From assembly GCA_964498725.1 (NCBI GenBank), contig CAZCHS010000050.1, forward strand, positions 1 to 21,868: 21,868 bases of DNA. Reading direction: 5' to 3'. Position numbers and translations under genes: made by a program. This stretch comes from JAFGTP01 sp964498725. GTDB lineage: Bacteria > Fidelibacterota > UBA2242 > JAFGTP01. The notes under the pieces were generated by a model, which did not search any database, was not told where the DNA came from, and was given only the letters and a program-made list of their open reading frames with translations. This document shows positions 6,846 to 13,402 of the stretch, one piece after another. The stretch's first letter is position 1. Every line of letters begins with the position of its first letter.

Positions 6846-6874
6846 AATGTACATAAGAAGCTTTATTTTGTAAA
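6846..6874 (-). promoter_or_regulatory. Candidate promoter of the peroxiredoxin gene
   Basis: On the minus strand: TTTACA (6874-6869), a 17-base spacer and TACATT (6851-6846). This would give a leader of about 23 bases containing the GGAG ribosome-binding site. Sequence match only. Confidence 0.4.
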
Positions 6875-7021
6875 TAGTTACAGTAAAATAGTATTTTTGT
6901 AGGAAATTTTAGAAGTGAACCATTTGTCTGTCTGTCGAAATGAATTGAAGCCATGGTGTTGGTTCATGCATTACATAAGATTTTTGAGTTTATTAATACT
7001 TGACTTATTTTCTATATTTGA

Positions 7022-7052
7022 ACTGGTTCCCAAATTCAATTTGGGAACCAGT
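7022..7052. repeat. Near-perfect 31-base palindrome
   Basis: Arms ACTGGTTCCCAAATT (7022-7036) and AATTTGGGAACCAGT (7038-7052) match at all 15 positions around one central base. It lies in the gap of about 350 bases between prs and the peroxiredoxin gene. No U-run follows on the minus strand, so it is not a standard terminator for prs; on the plus strand a T6 run begins 12 bases later. It may be a REP-like element, a transcript-end stabiliser or a protein-binding site. Confidence 0.6.
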
Positions 7053-7070
7053 AGAGTAGTAGAGTTTTTT

Positions 7071-7090
7071 CACCACAATGAATTGTGATG
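7071..7090. repeat. Short inverted repeat beside the 31-base palindrome
   Basis: Arms CACCACAAT (7071-7079) and ATTGTGATG (7082-7090) pair at 8 of 9 positions, with a wobble at the other. A T6 run (7065-7070) lies directly to the left. It is the only other structured element in the interval between the peroxiredoxin and prs genes. Confidence 0.4.
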
Positions 7091-7164
7091 TTATGCTGAG
7101 AAAGATATCAGAATAGTCCAGATGCTTTGCCCGCGTGATAAAGCAGGCATGTGACAATGGTGAA

Positions 7165-8211
7165 TTACTGACCTTGTTCAAACATGATACTGACGGATTC
7201 ATTGTTCAGCAACCGATTGATCACCAGTGTAAACAATTCCGTGAGATTGATAATGTTGATAATACCCAAATCCTTGAGATTGTCCGCGGGGAGCACAGAG
7301 TTGGTTGTATAAATCTTGCGAAGATTATATTGGTCACATAACAACTGAAAATTTTGACAGCACTGGTCAACACCCAAAAGATGGGGCGCGGCGACATTGA
7401 TCTCCTTGATTCCTTTACTTTTGCTGAGTAATTTCGCCACTTCAAAGATCGTCGATCCGGTAGAAATGATATCATCAATAATGATGGCCTTTTTCTTTCC
7501 TGTAAAATCACCGACAATTTCCGTGATCTCGACTTTTTCTCTGGAAGGCCGGAATTTGGATGCCACAGCCATGGGCAGATTGAGTCCTTTGGCAATATTT
7601 TTCAGAGTTTTTGCAGCGCCGATGTCCGGTGCTACGAGAATGGTGTCAGGTGATCCGGAAAATTCTTTGAAAACTGCTGTCCAGATGGGAGCAGCGCTTA
7701 GATTGCTGATAGGAATGGAAGCGAAAAAACCGTGAATTTGCGGAGAATGGGGCTCCAGGCAGACGATCCGGTCAATACCCGCACCGATCATCAGATCAGC
7801 AACCAGACGCGCTGTGGTGGCTTCCCGCTGGTATTCTGTCGGCTTATCCTGGCGGGAATAGCCCAGATAACTGGTGATTCCGGTTATGGATTTTGCGCCG
7901 TGTTCCCGAAAGGCGCGGGTGGCGATCAAAAAAGCCATCAAATTATCATTGATAGAATCGGGAAATAAGGGATTGAAGAGGGATTGGAAAAGAAATACAT
8001 GTTTACCGGAAATTGATTTATTGATCCGGACTTTGAGTTCCGTATCAGAAAAAGATTCATCAATATTTTCCAGGAAAATAACATTTCCAGGCGCGACCTT
8101 GTCATATTTTTCATAAACCTGCCGAGCCAGATAATCCCCGGCTCGCAGACTGGCAATAACAATAGGAATATCGCTGTTATGAATGAAATATTTGTCAAAA
8201 TCAAAGGTCAT
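7165..8211 (-). CDS. prs: Ribose-phosphate pyrophosphokinase (PRPP synthetase), divergent
   Basis: Makes PRPP from ribose-5-phosphate and ATP for nucleotide, histidine, tryptophan and NAD synthesis. 348 residues, about 30 longer than typical enzymes. Visible landmarks: GYSRQDKPTEYQREATTARLVADL (117-140), matching the YARQDRK block; EPHSPQIHGFF (153-163) in place of DLHAxQIQGFF, keeping the catalytic histidine (155); ASKFRPS (217-223), where Lys219 and Arg221 align with the catalytic Lys and Arg of the flexible loop; and the PRPP loop IIIDDIISTGST (243-254) in place of VVDDMIDTGGT. Key residues therefore survive although the flanks differ. The ATG overlaps the stop of the BatD-like gene as TAATG, so it is the last gene of the Bat-type operon. 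It could be a specialised paralogue rather than the main Prs. Confidence 0.88.
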   Translation of the reverse strand: MTFDFDKYFIHNSDIPIVIASLRAGDYLARQVYEKYDKVAPGNVIFLENIDESFSDTELKVRINKSISGKHVFLFQSLFNPLFPDSINDNLMAFLIATRAFREHGAKSITGITSYLGYSRQDKPTEYQREATTARLVADLMIGAGIDRIVCLEPHSPQIHGFFASIPISNLSAAPIWTAVFKEFSGSPDTILVAPDIGAAKTLKNIAKGLNLPMAVASKFRPSREKVEITEIVGDFTGKKKAIIIDDIISTGSTIFEVAKLLSKSKGIKEINVAAPHLLGVDQCCQNFQLLCDQYNLRKIYTTNSVLPADNLKDLGIINIINLTELFTLVINRLLNNESVSIMFEQGQ

Positions 8212-9173
8212 TATTTTTCCAGCATTTCCCGGGCCTCTGTCAGACCGCTGTGTTGATTTAGGAAATTGTCAATTTTTGTTTCCTCAATGATCTTTTCAGC
8301 GGTATCAATAATTCTGTTTTTTTCCTCAGGTTCAGGGAGCTGGTTGGCAAATTTGATAATGTCCAGTTTTTGCAGGATATCTTCAATCTGAAACATGATT
8401 GTACCTGAAATTTCTAAGTCGGCCAGATTTTCACTGATATCCCGGGTTGGCATTTCCAGGGCGCGAATAAAGAAACGATTCTCCAGATATTCACGCAGCA
8501 CATAGGAAATTTCTGTGTAGGTCTTAATAATTTCGGATTCGGTATGAAAAGCCATTTTTCGAATTGCCGCCAGTTTTTTCAAAGCGATAATATGGGGCGG
8601 GTCCAGGTATTTTTCATCAAATGCGACTTTGGGATGGTCTTGTTTCCAGCGACGGTACCACAGATACCAGGCAATAAAAATGACTAATAAAATTAGCACG
8701 AAAATCACAATATCCCAGGGGATAATGGTTGGCAGTGGAAAGGGTGGTTTTATATCTTTCGGCGGAACATTTTCATCGGGTGGTAATATCGAGATAACAT
8801 TAATTAAATGAGGACTGGTGCGGAATAATTTCTGGTCAGCGCTGTCTTTATGAAGGGCTACAGTGAGTTCGGGAAGTTTGATTTTGCCTGTATCAAAAAG
8901 AGCGATCTTGAAATTGAATTCCTTCAGAAAACCGGTGGCGATTTTTTCTGCTTTACCGCTTTCACGGGCAATAAGTGAATAGTTTTGCAATTCATCGTTG
9001 ATATTCGGGAAATCAATCCGGGTATTCTTCTCTTCGTAACGCACACGAATATTTAGGGTGACCTGGTCGCCTACAGTGGCGATGGTTGTATCAATTTTGG
9101 AGGTAATGGAAATTTCGGCGAACAGGCCGTTGACAAACACAAATATGATCAGAAACAATAGCAATCTTTTCAC
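8211..9173 (-). CDS. BatD-like membrane protein of the MoxR/Bat cluster
   Basis: 320 residues. A signal peptide covers residues 1-19 (FLIIFVFVNGLFA before E), followed by a beta-rich periplasmic domain (20-130), a proline-rich link (131-150), one membrane segment (153-173) and a basic then mostly helical cytoplasmic tail (175-320) with the block IIKTYTEISYVLREYLENRFFI. This layout matches BatD (oxygen-tolerance) proteins and related DUF4381-type partners that always travel with moxR and DUF58. The cytoplasmic tail is where such proteins probably meet MoxR/DUF58. It is shorter than classical BatD, which has a larger periplasmic part. It starts 16 bases after the DUF58 gene and its stop overlaps the prs start. 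Its exact biochemical role is not established in the family. Confidence 0.75.
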   Translation of the reverse strand: MKRLLLFLIIFVFVNGLFAEISITSKIDTTIATVGDQVTLNIRVRYEEKNTRIDFPNINDELQNYSLIARESGKAEKIATGFLKEFNFKIALFDTGKIKLPELTVALHKDSADQKLFRTSPHLINVISILPPDENVPPKDIKPPFPLPTIIPWDIVIFVLILLVIFIAWYLWYRRWKQDHPKVAFDEKYLDPPHIIALKKLAAIRKMAFHTESEIIKTYTEISYVLREYLENRFFIRALEMPTRDISENLADLEISGTIMFQIEDILQKLDIIKFANQLPEPEEKNRIIDTAEKIIEETKIDNFLNQHSGLTEAREMLEK

Positions 9174-9189
9174 AGAAATATCCTCTTTT

Positions 9190-10068
9190 TTACCGAATTC
9201 GCATTTCTCGCTGCTTAAAAAATTTGATCAGGGGTTCGATGTAACTTTCCGATACATTGATCAGAACATGATCCAGGTTGATCCGCTTACTCTGTTGCTG
9301 AAAATTCTGAAATTTTTCCTGCATAAACGCACGATAGTTTTTGCGGAATTTTGGATTGGTGGTATCCACCCAGACTTCTTCGTCGGTTTCCGCGTCTCTC
9401 ATTTTTATCAACCCGACATTGGGCAGGTCAATCTCCCGCTGATCATAGGTTTGAATGGCGACCACATCGTGCTTTTTATTCAGGATTTTCAATGGTTTTA
9501 AAAAATTATCGTCATCAAAATCAGAAACCAGGAAAACAATCGTGTGACGGCGAAGGCCACGCAGAAGATATTCCAGCCCATTTTTAATATTGGTTTTTTT
9601 TGATTTTGGATTGAAGTACAGAATTTCTCGAATTACACGGAGCACATGGGATTTTCCCTTGGCCGGGGGAATGTATTTTTCAATATCATCAGTAAAGATT
9701 AGCAGGCCAACTTTATCATTATTCTTGATGGCGGAAAAGGCCAATAACGCGCAGATCTCAGCGGCGATTTCCGCTTTGAATTTTTCACCGGTTCCGAACT
9801 GTCCCGAGCCTGAGGCATCCACAGCCAACATAACAGTGAGTTCCCGTTCCTCTTCATAAATTTTGACAAAAGGCCGGTTTGCCCGGGCCGTGACATTCCA
9901 GTCGATTTTACGAATATCGTCGCCAATCTGGTATTCACGGACTTCGGAGAATTCCATTCCCTGTCCTTTGAAAACCGAATGGTATTCACCGCTGAAAATA
10001 TCATTGACCAGATTCCGGGTTTTCAGTTCAATATGGCGGACTTTTTTGATTAATTCTTTGGGAATCAT
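9190..10068 (-). CDS. DUF58 protein (VWA-like), MoxR partner
   Basis: 292 residues. It has the DUF58 signature: SGEYHSVFKGQGMEFSEVREY (26-46), GDDIRKIDWNVTAR (49-62), then EERELTVMLAVDASGSGQFG with a MIDAS-like D-x-S-x-S at residues 84-88, and a C-terminal von Willebrand A-like fold (HTIVFLVSDFDDD). Members work with MoxR AAA+ ATPases, probably as adaptors or assembly factors for metal- or envelope-linked proteins. I start it at the ATG at 10068, where the family begins (M-x-P-K-E-L-I-K-K-V-R); a TTG 36 bases upstream would overlap moxR by 23 bases without need. No clear ribosome-binding site is present; the moxR stop lies 13 bases upstream, so coupled translation is likely. Confidence 0.9.
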   Translation of the reverse strand: MIPKELIKKVRHIELKTRNLVNDIFSGEYHSVFKGQGMEFSEVREYQIGDDIRKIDWNVTARANRPFVKIYEEERELTVMLAVDASGSGQFGTGEKFKAEIAAEICALLAFSAIKNNDKVGLLIFTDDIEKYIPPAKGKSHVLRVIREILYFNPKSKKTNIKNGLEYLLRGLRRHTIVFLVSDFDDDNFLKPLKILNKKHDVVAIQTYDQREIDLPNVGLIKMRDAETDEEVWVDTTNPKFRKNYRAFMQEKFQNFQQQSKRINLDHVLINVSESYIEPLIKFFKQREMRIR

Positions 10069-10081
10069 AAATATTATTTGT

Positions 10082-11080
10082 TTACGGAACTTCCACAGTT
10101 TCAATGATTCGTTGAATAATATCTTCCGAAGTCACTTCTTCGGCTTCCGCTTCAAATGTCAGTAATATACGGTGTCGCATGACGTCCATAATAACATCGC
10201 GAACATCTTCCGGTGTCACAAATCCGCGTCCCTGCATAAAGGCTCTGGCCTTACTGGTCAGGGCCAGGTTAATTGATGCACGGGGAGAGGCGCCGGTATT
10301 GATGAGTTCTTTCAGATCGTCGAGATTAGCCGCTTCCGGCTGACGTGTGGCGAAAACCAGGTCAATAATATATTGATGAATTTTTTCATCAATATAAACA
10401 TCATTGACAACAGTCCGGGCGGTTTTGATATTTTCCGTGGTAATTACCGGCTTCAGAACTTCCTGGACATTATTTTTGGTGTTAGCCATGCGTTTCATGA
10501 TTTCCAGCTCTTCTGCACGATTGGGATAATCAATAACTACTTTGAGCATGAAACGATCCACCTGGGCTTCCGGTAGGGGGTAGGTACCTTCCTGTTCAAT
10601 GGGATTTTGCGTAGCCAGCACCAGAAAAGGGTCATCCAGGATGTGGGTGGTATCTCCGATACTAACCTGCTTTTCCTGCATGGCTTCCAGTAATGCGGAT
10701 TGGACCTTGGCGGGTGAGCGGTTGATTTCATCGGCGAGGATAATATTACTGAAAATCGGGCCTTTTTTGGTTTCAAAGGTTCCTTTTTTCTGATTGTAGA
10801 TTAGAGTACCGATAAGGTCTGCCGGCAAAAGATCCGGCGTAAATTGGATACGGTTAAAACTGGCTTTGATCACTTTTGCCAGCGAGCTGACAGTCAATGA
10901 TTTCGCCAGGCCGGGAACACCTTCCAGCAAAATATGGCCATTACACAGCAGACCGACAATTAAACTGTCCACCATTTTTTCCTGACCGACAATTACTTTT
11001 CCAAGTTCCTGTTTTATATTGGTAATGAAACTGCTCTCTTGTCTGATTCTTTCATTCAATTCACTTAAATTAAATGACAT
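10082..11080 (-). CDS. moxR: MoxR-family AAA+ ATPase
   Basis: 332 residues. Walker A is GVPGLAKS (54-61), the usual MoxR variant. Walker B is ILADEINR (114-121), followed by SPAKVQSALLEAMQEKQVSIG, sensor-1 LATQNP, the EQEGTYPLPEAQVDRF block, and the C-terminal lid with the sensor-2-type GASPRAS. MoxR ATPases act as chaperones in cofactor insertion and stress tolerance together with DUF58 and VWA partners. GGAG lies about 7 bases before the ATG, between the upstream TPR gene (19-base gap) and this one. It is the second gene of a five-gene minus-strand operon with DUF58, BatD-like and prs. Confidence 0.95.
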   Translation of the reverse strand: MSFNLSELNERIRQESSFITNIKQELGKVIVGQEKMVDSLIVGLLCNGHILLEGVPGLAKSLTVSSLAKVIKASFNRIQFTPDLLPADLIGTLIYNQKKGTFETKKGPIFSNIILADEINRSPAKVQSALLEAMQEKQVSIGDTTHILDDPFLVLATQNPIEQEGTYPLPEAQVDRFMLKVVIDYPNRAEELEIMKRMANTKNNVQEVLKPVITTENIKTARTVVNDVYIDEKIHQYIIDLVFATRQPEAANLDDLKELINTGASPRASINLALTSKARAFMQGRGFVTPEDVRDVIMDVMRHRILLTFEAEAEEVTSEDIIQRIIETVEVP

Positions 11081-11099
11081 AAAAATCTCCGCTTATTTC

Positions 11100-11594
11100 T
11101 TAATCAGTTAGGTTTGCGTCTTGTAATTCTTCGAGGGTTTTGCCCATGTTTTCGATTTCCCATTCCGCTGATGAAACCAGGCCATGTCCGGGATACTCTT
11201 TGATGAAATATTGATAGGCCTTTTTCGCTTCGTTGTAATTTTCCATCTCATTAGCATAAATGTAACCGATCATAAATAATGCATTGGGTGCTTTTTCCGA
11301 ATCAGGATATTTTTTTTCAATCTGCCGATACCGTTCAATGGCTTTTTCATAATCTTTGATATTGTTTTTGTATATCTCAGCAATGAAAAAAGTAGCCTTT
11401 ATCGCCTCTTCACTGTCAGGATAATATTTGATAATGTTTTGGAATTCATCTATAGCGCGGTCATAGTTTTCGACATCAAAAAGAGCGGAACCGGATTTCC
11501 AGTATTCTTCCGCGGTTTTGGTGGGTTTTGAGCAGCTGTTAATCGACAGCAGGATGACGAGCACTGGTAATAAAATATAAAGACTCTTTTTCAT
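11100..11594 (-). CDS. TPR-repeat lipoprotein (BamD/YbgF-like)
   Basis: 164 residues. A lipoprotein signal peptide runs to Cys21 in LLSINSC, so it should be lipidated and envelope anchored. Three tetratricopeptide-type helical pairs follow at about 28-60, 64-97 and 102-135, each ending in a YPDS/YPGH-like turn (KYYPDSEEA, KKYPDSEKA, KEYPGHGLV). Such proteins include BamD and the CpoB/YbgF group, so a scaffold role in outer-membrane or peptidoglycan assembly is possible. It is shorter than BamD (about 245 residues) and cannot be called BamD with confidence. AGGAGG sits 8 bases before the ATG, the strongest ribosome-binding site in the window. It is the first gene of the moxR operon. Confidence 0.8.
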   Translation of the reverse strand: MKKSLYILLPVLVILLSINSCSKPTKTAEEYWKSGSALFDVENYDRAIDEFQNIIKYYPDSEEAIKATFFIAEIYKNNIKDYEKAIERYRQIEKKYPDSEKAPNALFMIGYIYANEMENYNEAKKAYQYFIKEYPGHGLVSSAEWEIENMGKTLEELQDANLTD

Positions 11595-11647
11595 TTTTTT
11601 CTACCTCCTAAGGAATTCAATTGTTTGTTACCCGTAATAATTAGCGT

Positions 11648-11675
11648 AATTTAATTTTTTTTGATGATAAACCAA
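11648..11675 (-). promoter_or_regulatory. Candidate promoter of the TPR-moxR-DUF58-batD-prs operon
   Basis: On the minus strand: TTGGTT (11675-11670), a 16-base spacer and TAAATT (11653-11648). The predicted leader is about 45 bases and contains the AGGAGG site. Both hexamers differ from the consensus at two positions. Confidence 0.35.
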
Positions 11676-11870
11676 TAACTAAATCTTGTTTTTATATTCT
11701 GCAAATCATCACAAATGCTACAAAACTGACGCTTAAAAGTTCCGTAAAATATTGAAAAATTTTCAGAAGAAATCAACAAGAACCATAAAGGATATCAATA
11801 TAAAAGAGGTTGTGAAAAAATTGTCTATCTCACATAAAGGATTTGGTTTTTACCGGGAAACAAGTTTTAA

Positions 11871-11899
11871 TTGTTTTAAAATAACAAGCGATATAAATT
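11871..11899 (+). promoter_or_regulatory. Candidate promoter of the SUMF1-like gene
   Basis: TTGTTT (11871-11876), a 17-base spacer and TAAATT (11894-11899); TATAAA at 11892 is an alternative -10 box with a shorter spacer. The leader would be about 50 bases. Confidence 0.35.
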
Positions 11900-11956
11900 T
11901 CCTATGTTCATAAGAGATAGTTTACAGTTTTCTTTGATAAATCAGGTGAAGAGGAA

Positions 11957-12730
11957 ATGAGAATAAGATCAACCATATTTGCTATCCTTTTATTTGCAAT
12001 TGCAAACGCACAAAATTCACAATTATTGGATAATCCGGAATATATCAAAACCAAAATGGTATTGGTCAGGGGCGGGACTTTTTATATGGGGAGCAAGCAA
12101 GGGTATGATATTGAAAAGCCCGTGCATAAGGTGTCAGTGAGTTCTTTCTATATTGGTAAGCATGAAGTGACTTTTCAGGAATATGACCGGTTTTGCGAAG
12201 TGACAGGCCGGCAAAAGCCCGATGATGAAGGTTGGGGCAGGGGAAACCGCCCGGTGATCAACCTGACGAAAAAAGAGATGATCGCTTATTGTCAATGGGT
12301 GGGCGGACGGTTGCCGACAGAAGCGGAGTGGGAGTTCGCTGCCCGTGGCGGAAATAAAAGTAAACAATATCCCTATGCCGGCAGTCATCAATTATCCGCG
12401 GTCGCCTGGTATGATGCCAATGCCTACAATCTCGGCGAAAATGATCCCGGTTACGGAACGCATCCGGTAGGCCTGAAACAGCCCAATGAGTTGGGTCTTT
12501 ATGATATGAGCGGAAATGTTTGGGAAATGTGCAATGACTGGTTCGGTGAAGACTATTATGCAAATTCTCCGGTTAATAATCCCGGCGGTCCGAAAGAAGG
12601 TAACATAGCTGTTTTACGGGGTGGTTCCTGGTTCGACATTCCAAACCTCTGCCGGCCCACCGCCAGGGTGAAAAGTTTTCCCGATTATCGTAATTATGAT
12701 ATTGGGTTTCGGGTTGTGAAAGACCGGTGA
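11957..12730 (+). CDS. Exported SUMF1/FGE-sulfatase-like domain protein
   Basis: 257 residues. A Sec signal peptide covers 1-18 (AILLFAIANA before Q). A single formylglycine-generating-enzyme-type (SUMF1) domain fills the rest: MVLVRGGTFYMGS (34-46), PVHKVSVSSFYIGKHEVTFQEYDRFC, GGRLPTEAEWEFAARGG (116-132), NELGLYDMSGNVWEMCNDWF (177-196), RGGSWFD (221-227) and the closing GFRVV. In true FGE two cysteines five residues apart bind copper and do the chemistry. Here the second is kept as Cys232 but the first is replaced by Asp227, so sulfatase activation is unlikely. SUMF1-fold relatives act in gliding/secretion lipoproteins and in ligand binding. No sulfatase is nearby. GAGG lies about 6 bases before the ATG. 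Confidence 0.85.
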   Translation: MRIRSTIFAILLFAIANAQNSQLLDNPEYIKTKMVLVRGGTFYMGSKQGYDIEKPVHKVSVSSFYIGKHEVTFQEYDRFCEVTGRQKPDDEGWGRGNRPVINLTKKEMIAYCQWVGGRLPTEAEWEFAARGGNKSKQYPYAGSHQLSAVAWYDANAYNLGENDPGYGTHPVGLKQPNELGLYDMSGNVWEMCNDWFGEDYYANSPVNNPGGPKEGNIAVLRGGSWFDIPNLCRPTARVKSFPDYRNYDIGFRVVKDR

Positions 12731-12779
12731 ATTTGAAAACCTCATTATTGTCACTTTCAATAGAAAATTAGGATTGATT

Positions 12780-12808
12780 TTGAATGTATAAGGATAAATA
12801 TTTAAATT
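12780..12808 (+). promoter_or_regulatory. Candidate promoter of the toxin-antitoxin pair
   Basis: TTGAAT (12780-12785), a 17-base spacer and TAAATT (12803-12808). The -10 box lies in a symmetric AT stretch (ATTTAAAT and neighbouring TTTAAA copies, 12799-12812), where an autoregulating antitoxin complex might bind. AAGGA at 12822-12826 serves the antitoxin ATG. Confidence 0.45.
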
Positions 12809-12833
12809 TAAACCATCAAAAAAGGAAACTACA

Positions 12834-13052
12834 ATGGTGAATAATGACATACAAAAAGAAGTATTGACCCTTAACAAAGATGAAAAAATTCATCTTGTAA
12901 AAATTATTCTTGATAGTATTGGTACTGAAAATGAAGAAATTGAAAAAATTTGGGTAGAAGAATCTGAAAGAAGGTATAAGGCATATCTTGCCGGAGAAAC
13001 AGAGGCTTATCCATTGGCAGACGTTTTAAAAAGAATGGAAAATGAAGTTTAA
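12834..13052 (+). CDS. Addiction-module antitoxin (TIGR02574/PF09720-like)
   Basis: 72 residues, acidic, the first gene of a type II toxin-antitoxin pair. The layout matches the 'putative addiction module component' family: an N-terminal helix with L-N-K-D-E-K-I-H-L-V-K-I-I-L-D-S-I, a middle W-V-E-E-S-E-R-R segment, and the C-terminal E-A-Y-P-L-A-D-V-L that is expected to wrap the toxin. It has AAGGA 7 bases before its ATG. It overlaps the toxin gene by 11 bases, so the two are coupled. Its job is to neutralise the ParE/RelE-like toxin and probably to repress the pair's own promoter. Confidence 0.87.
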   Translation: MVNNDIQKEVLTLNKDEKIHLVKIILDSIGTENEEIEKIWVEESERRYKAYLAGETEAYPLADVLKRMENEV

Positions 13053-13335
13053 ACTTATTTCTCCTGCTGATCAGGAATTGATTGATATAGTAAATTATTA
13101 TGAGAAGCAGGAGATCAATTTAGGTAATCAATTTTTAGCAGAATTTTATGAGACAATAAATCTTATTGGCAAATACCCAAAATTATGGGGTAAAGTTGGA
13201 AAGAAAACCCATAAAGCTCAATTGAATAGATTTCCGTACACGCTATTGTATATAATTGAAGACAAAACTATATTGATAACTTGTCTTGCTCATCAGAACA
13301 GAAAACCTGACCATTGGATTTCAAGAGCCTTATAA
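13042..13335 (+). CDS. ParE/RelE-superfamily toxin
   Basis: 97 residues, basic. The RelE/ParE fold is recognisable from the opening MKFKLISPADQELIDIVNYYE, the central two-helix portion with FLAEFYETINLIGKYPKLWG, and the strand block FPYTLLYIIEDKTILITCLAHQNRKPDHW ending in the family's A-H-x-x-R-x-P-x-x-W pattern. ParE members poison DNA gyrase and RelE members cut mRNA on ribosomes; sequence alone does not settle which, although pairing with this antitoxin family is usual for ParE-like toxins. It appears intact. Its ATG lies within the antitoxin gene. It runs towards the clpB terminator at 13349. Confidence 0.88.
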   Translation: MKFKLISPADQELIDIVNYYEKQEINLGNQFLAEFYETINLIGKYPKLWGKVGKKTHKAQLNRFPYTLLYIIEDKTILITCLAHQNRKPDHWISRAL

Positions 13336-13348
13336 ATTATTTATTAAA

Positions 13349-13377
13349 AAACCCTCTAATATTATTTTAGAGGGTTT
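13349..13377 (-). terminator. Terminator after clpB, shared with the toxin gene
   Basis: An 11-base-pair stem: AAACCCTCTAA (13349-13359), a 7-base loop, and TTAGAGGGTTT (13367-13377). Read on the minus strand, the stem is followed by a run of T (GGGTTTTTT), the standard form for ending clpB 26 bases after its stop. The toxin gene on the plus strand ends 14 bases before it, where it would act more weakly. Confidence 0.85.
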
Positions 13378-13402
13378 AATACTTTCCGGTTATGAAAAAT
13401 CT

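Larger units (their letters stand above)
11595..11956. promoter_or_regulatory. Divergent intergenic region between the TPR and SUMF1-like genes
   Basis: Non-coding, AT-rich, 362 bases, with one promoter candidate for each direction (listed separately). A 13-base palindrome with arms TGAAAA and TTTTCA lies at 11753-11765. I see no ORF of note, RNA gene or longer repeat. Confidence 0.5.

Noticed and set aside
7123..7145. TGCTTT / AAAGCA hairpin after the prs stop
   Set aside because: Six pairs with an 11-base loop and no T-run on the prs strand.
7135..8116. A chain of plus-strand ORFs opposite prs
   Set aside because: They are antisense shadows of a well supported gene; none has a ribosome-binding site plus a recognisable product.
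11957..12730. Calling the SUMF1-like protein a genuine formylglycine-generating enzyme
   Set aside because: One of the two essential cysteines is replaced by aspartate and no sulfatase gene is nearby.
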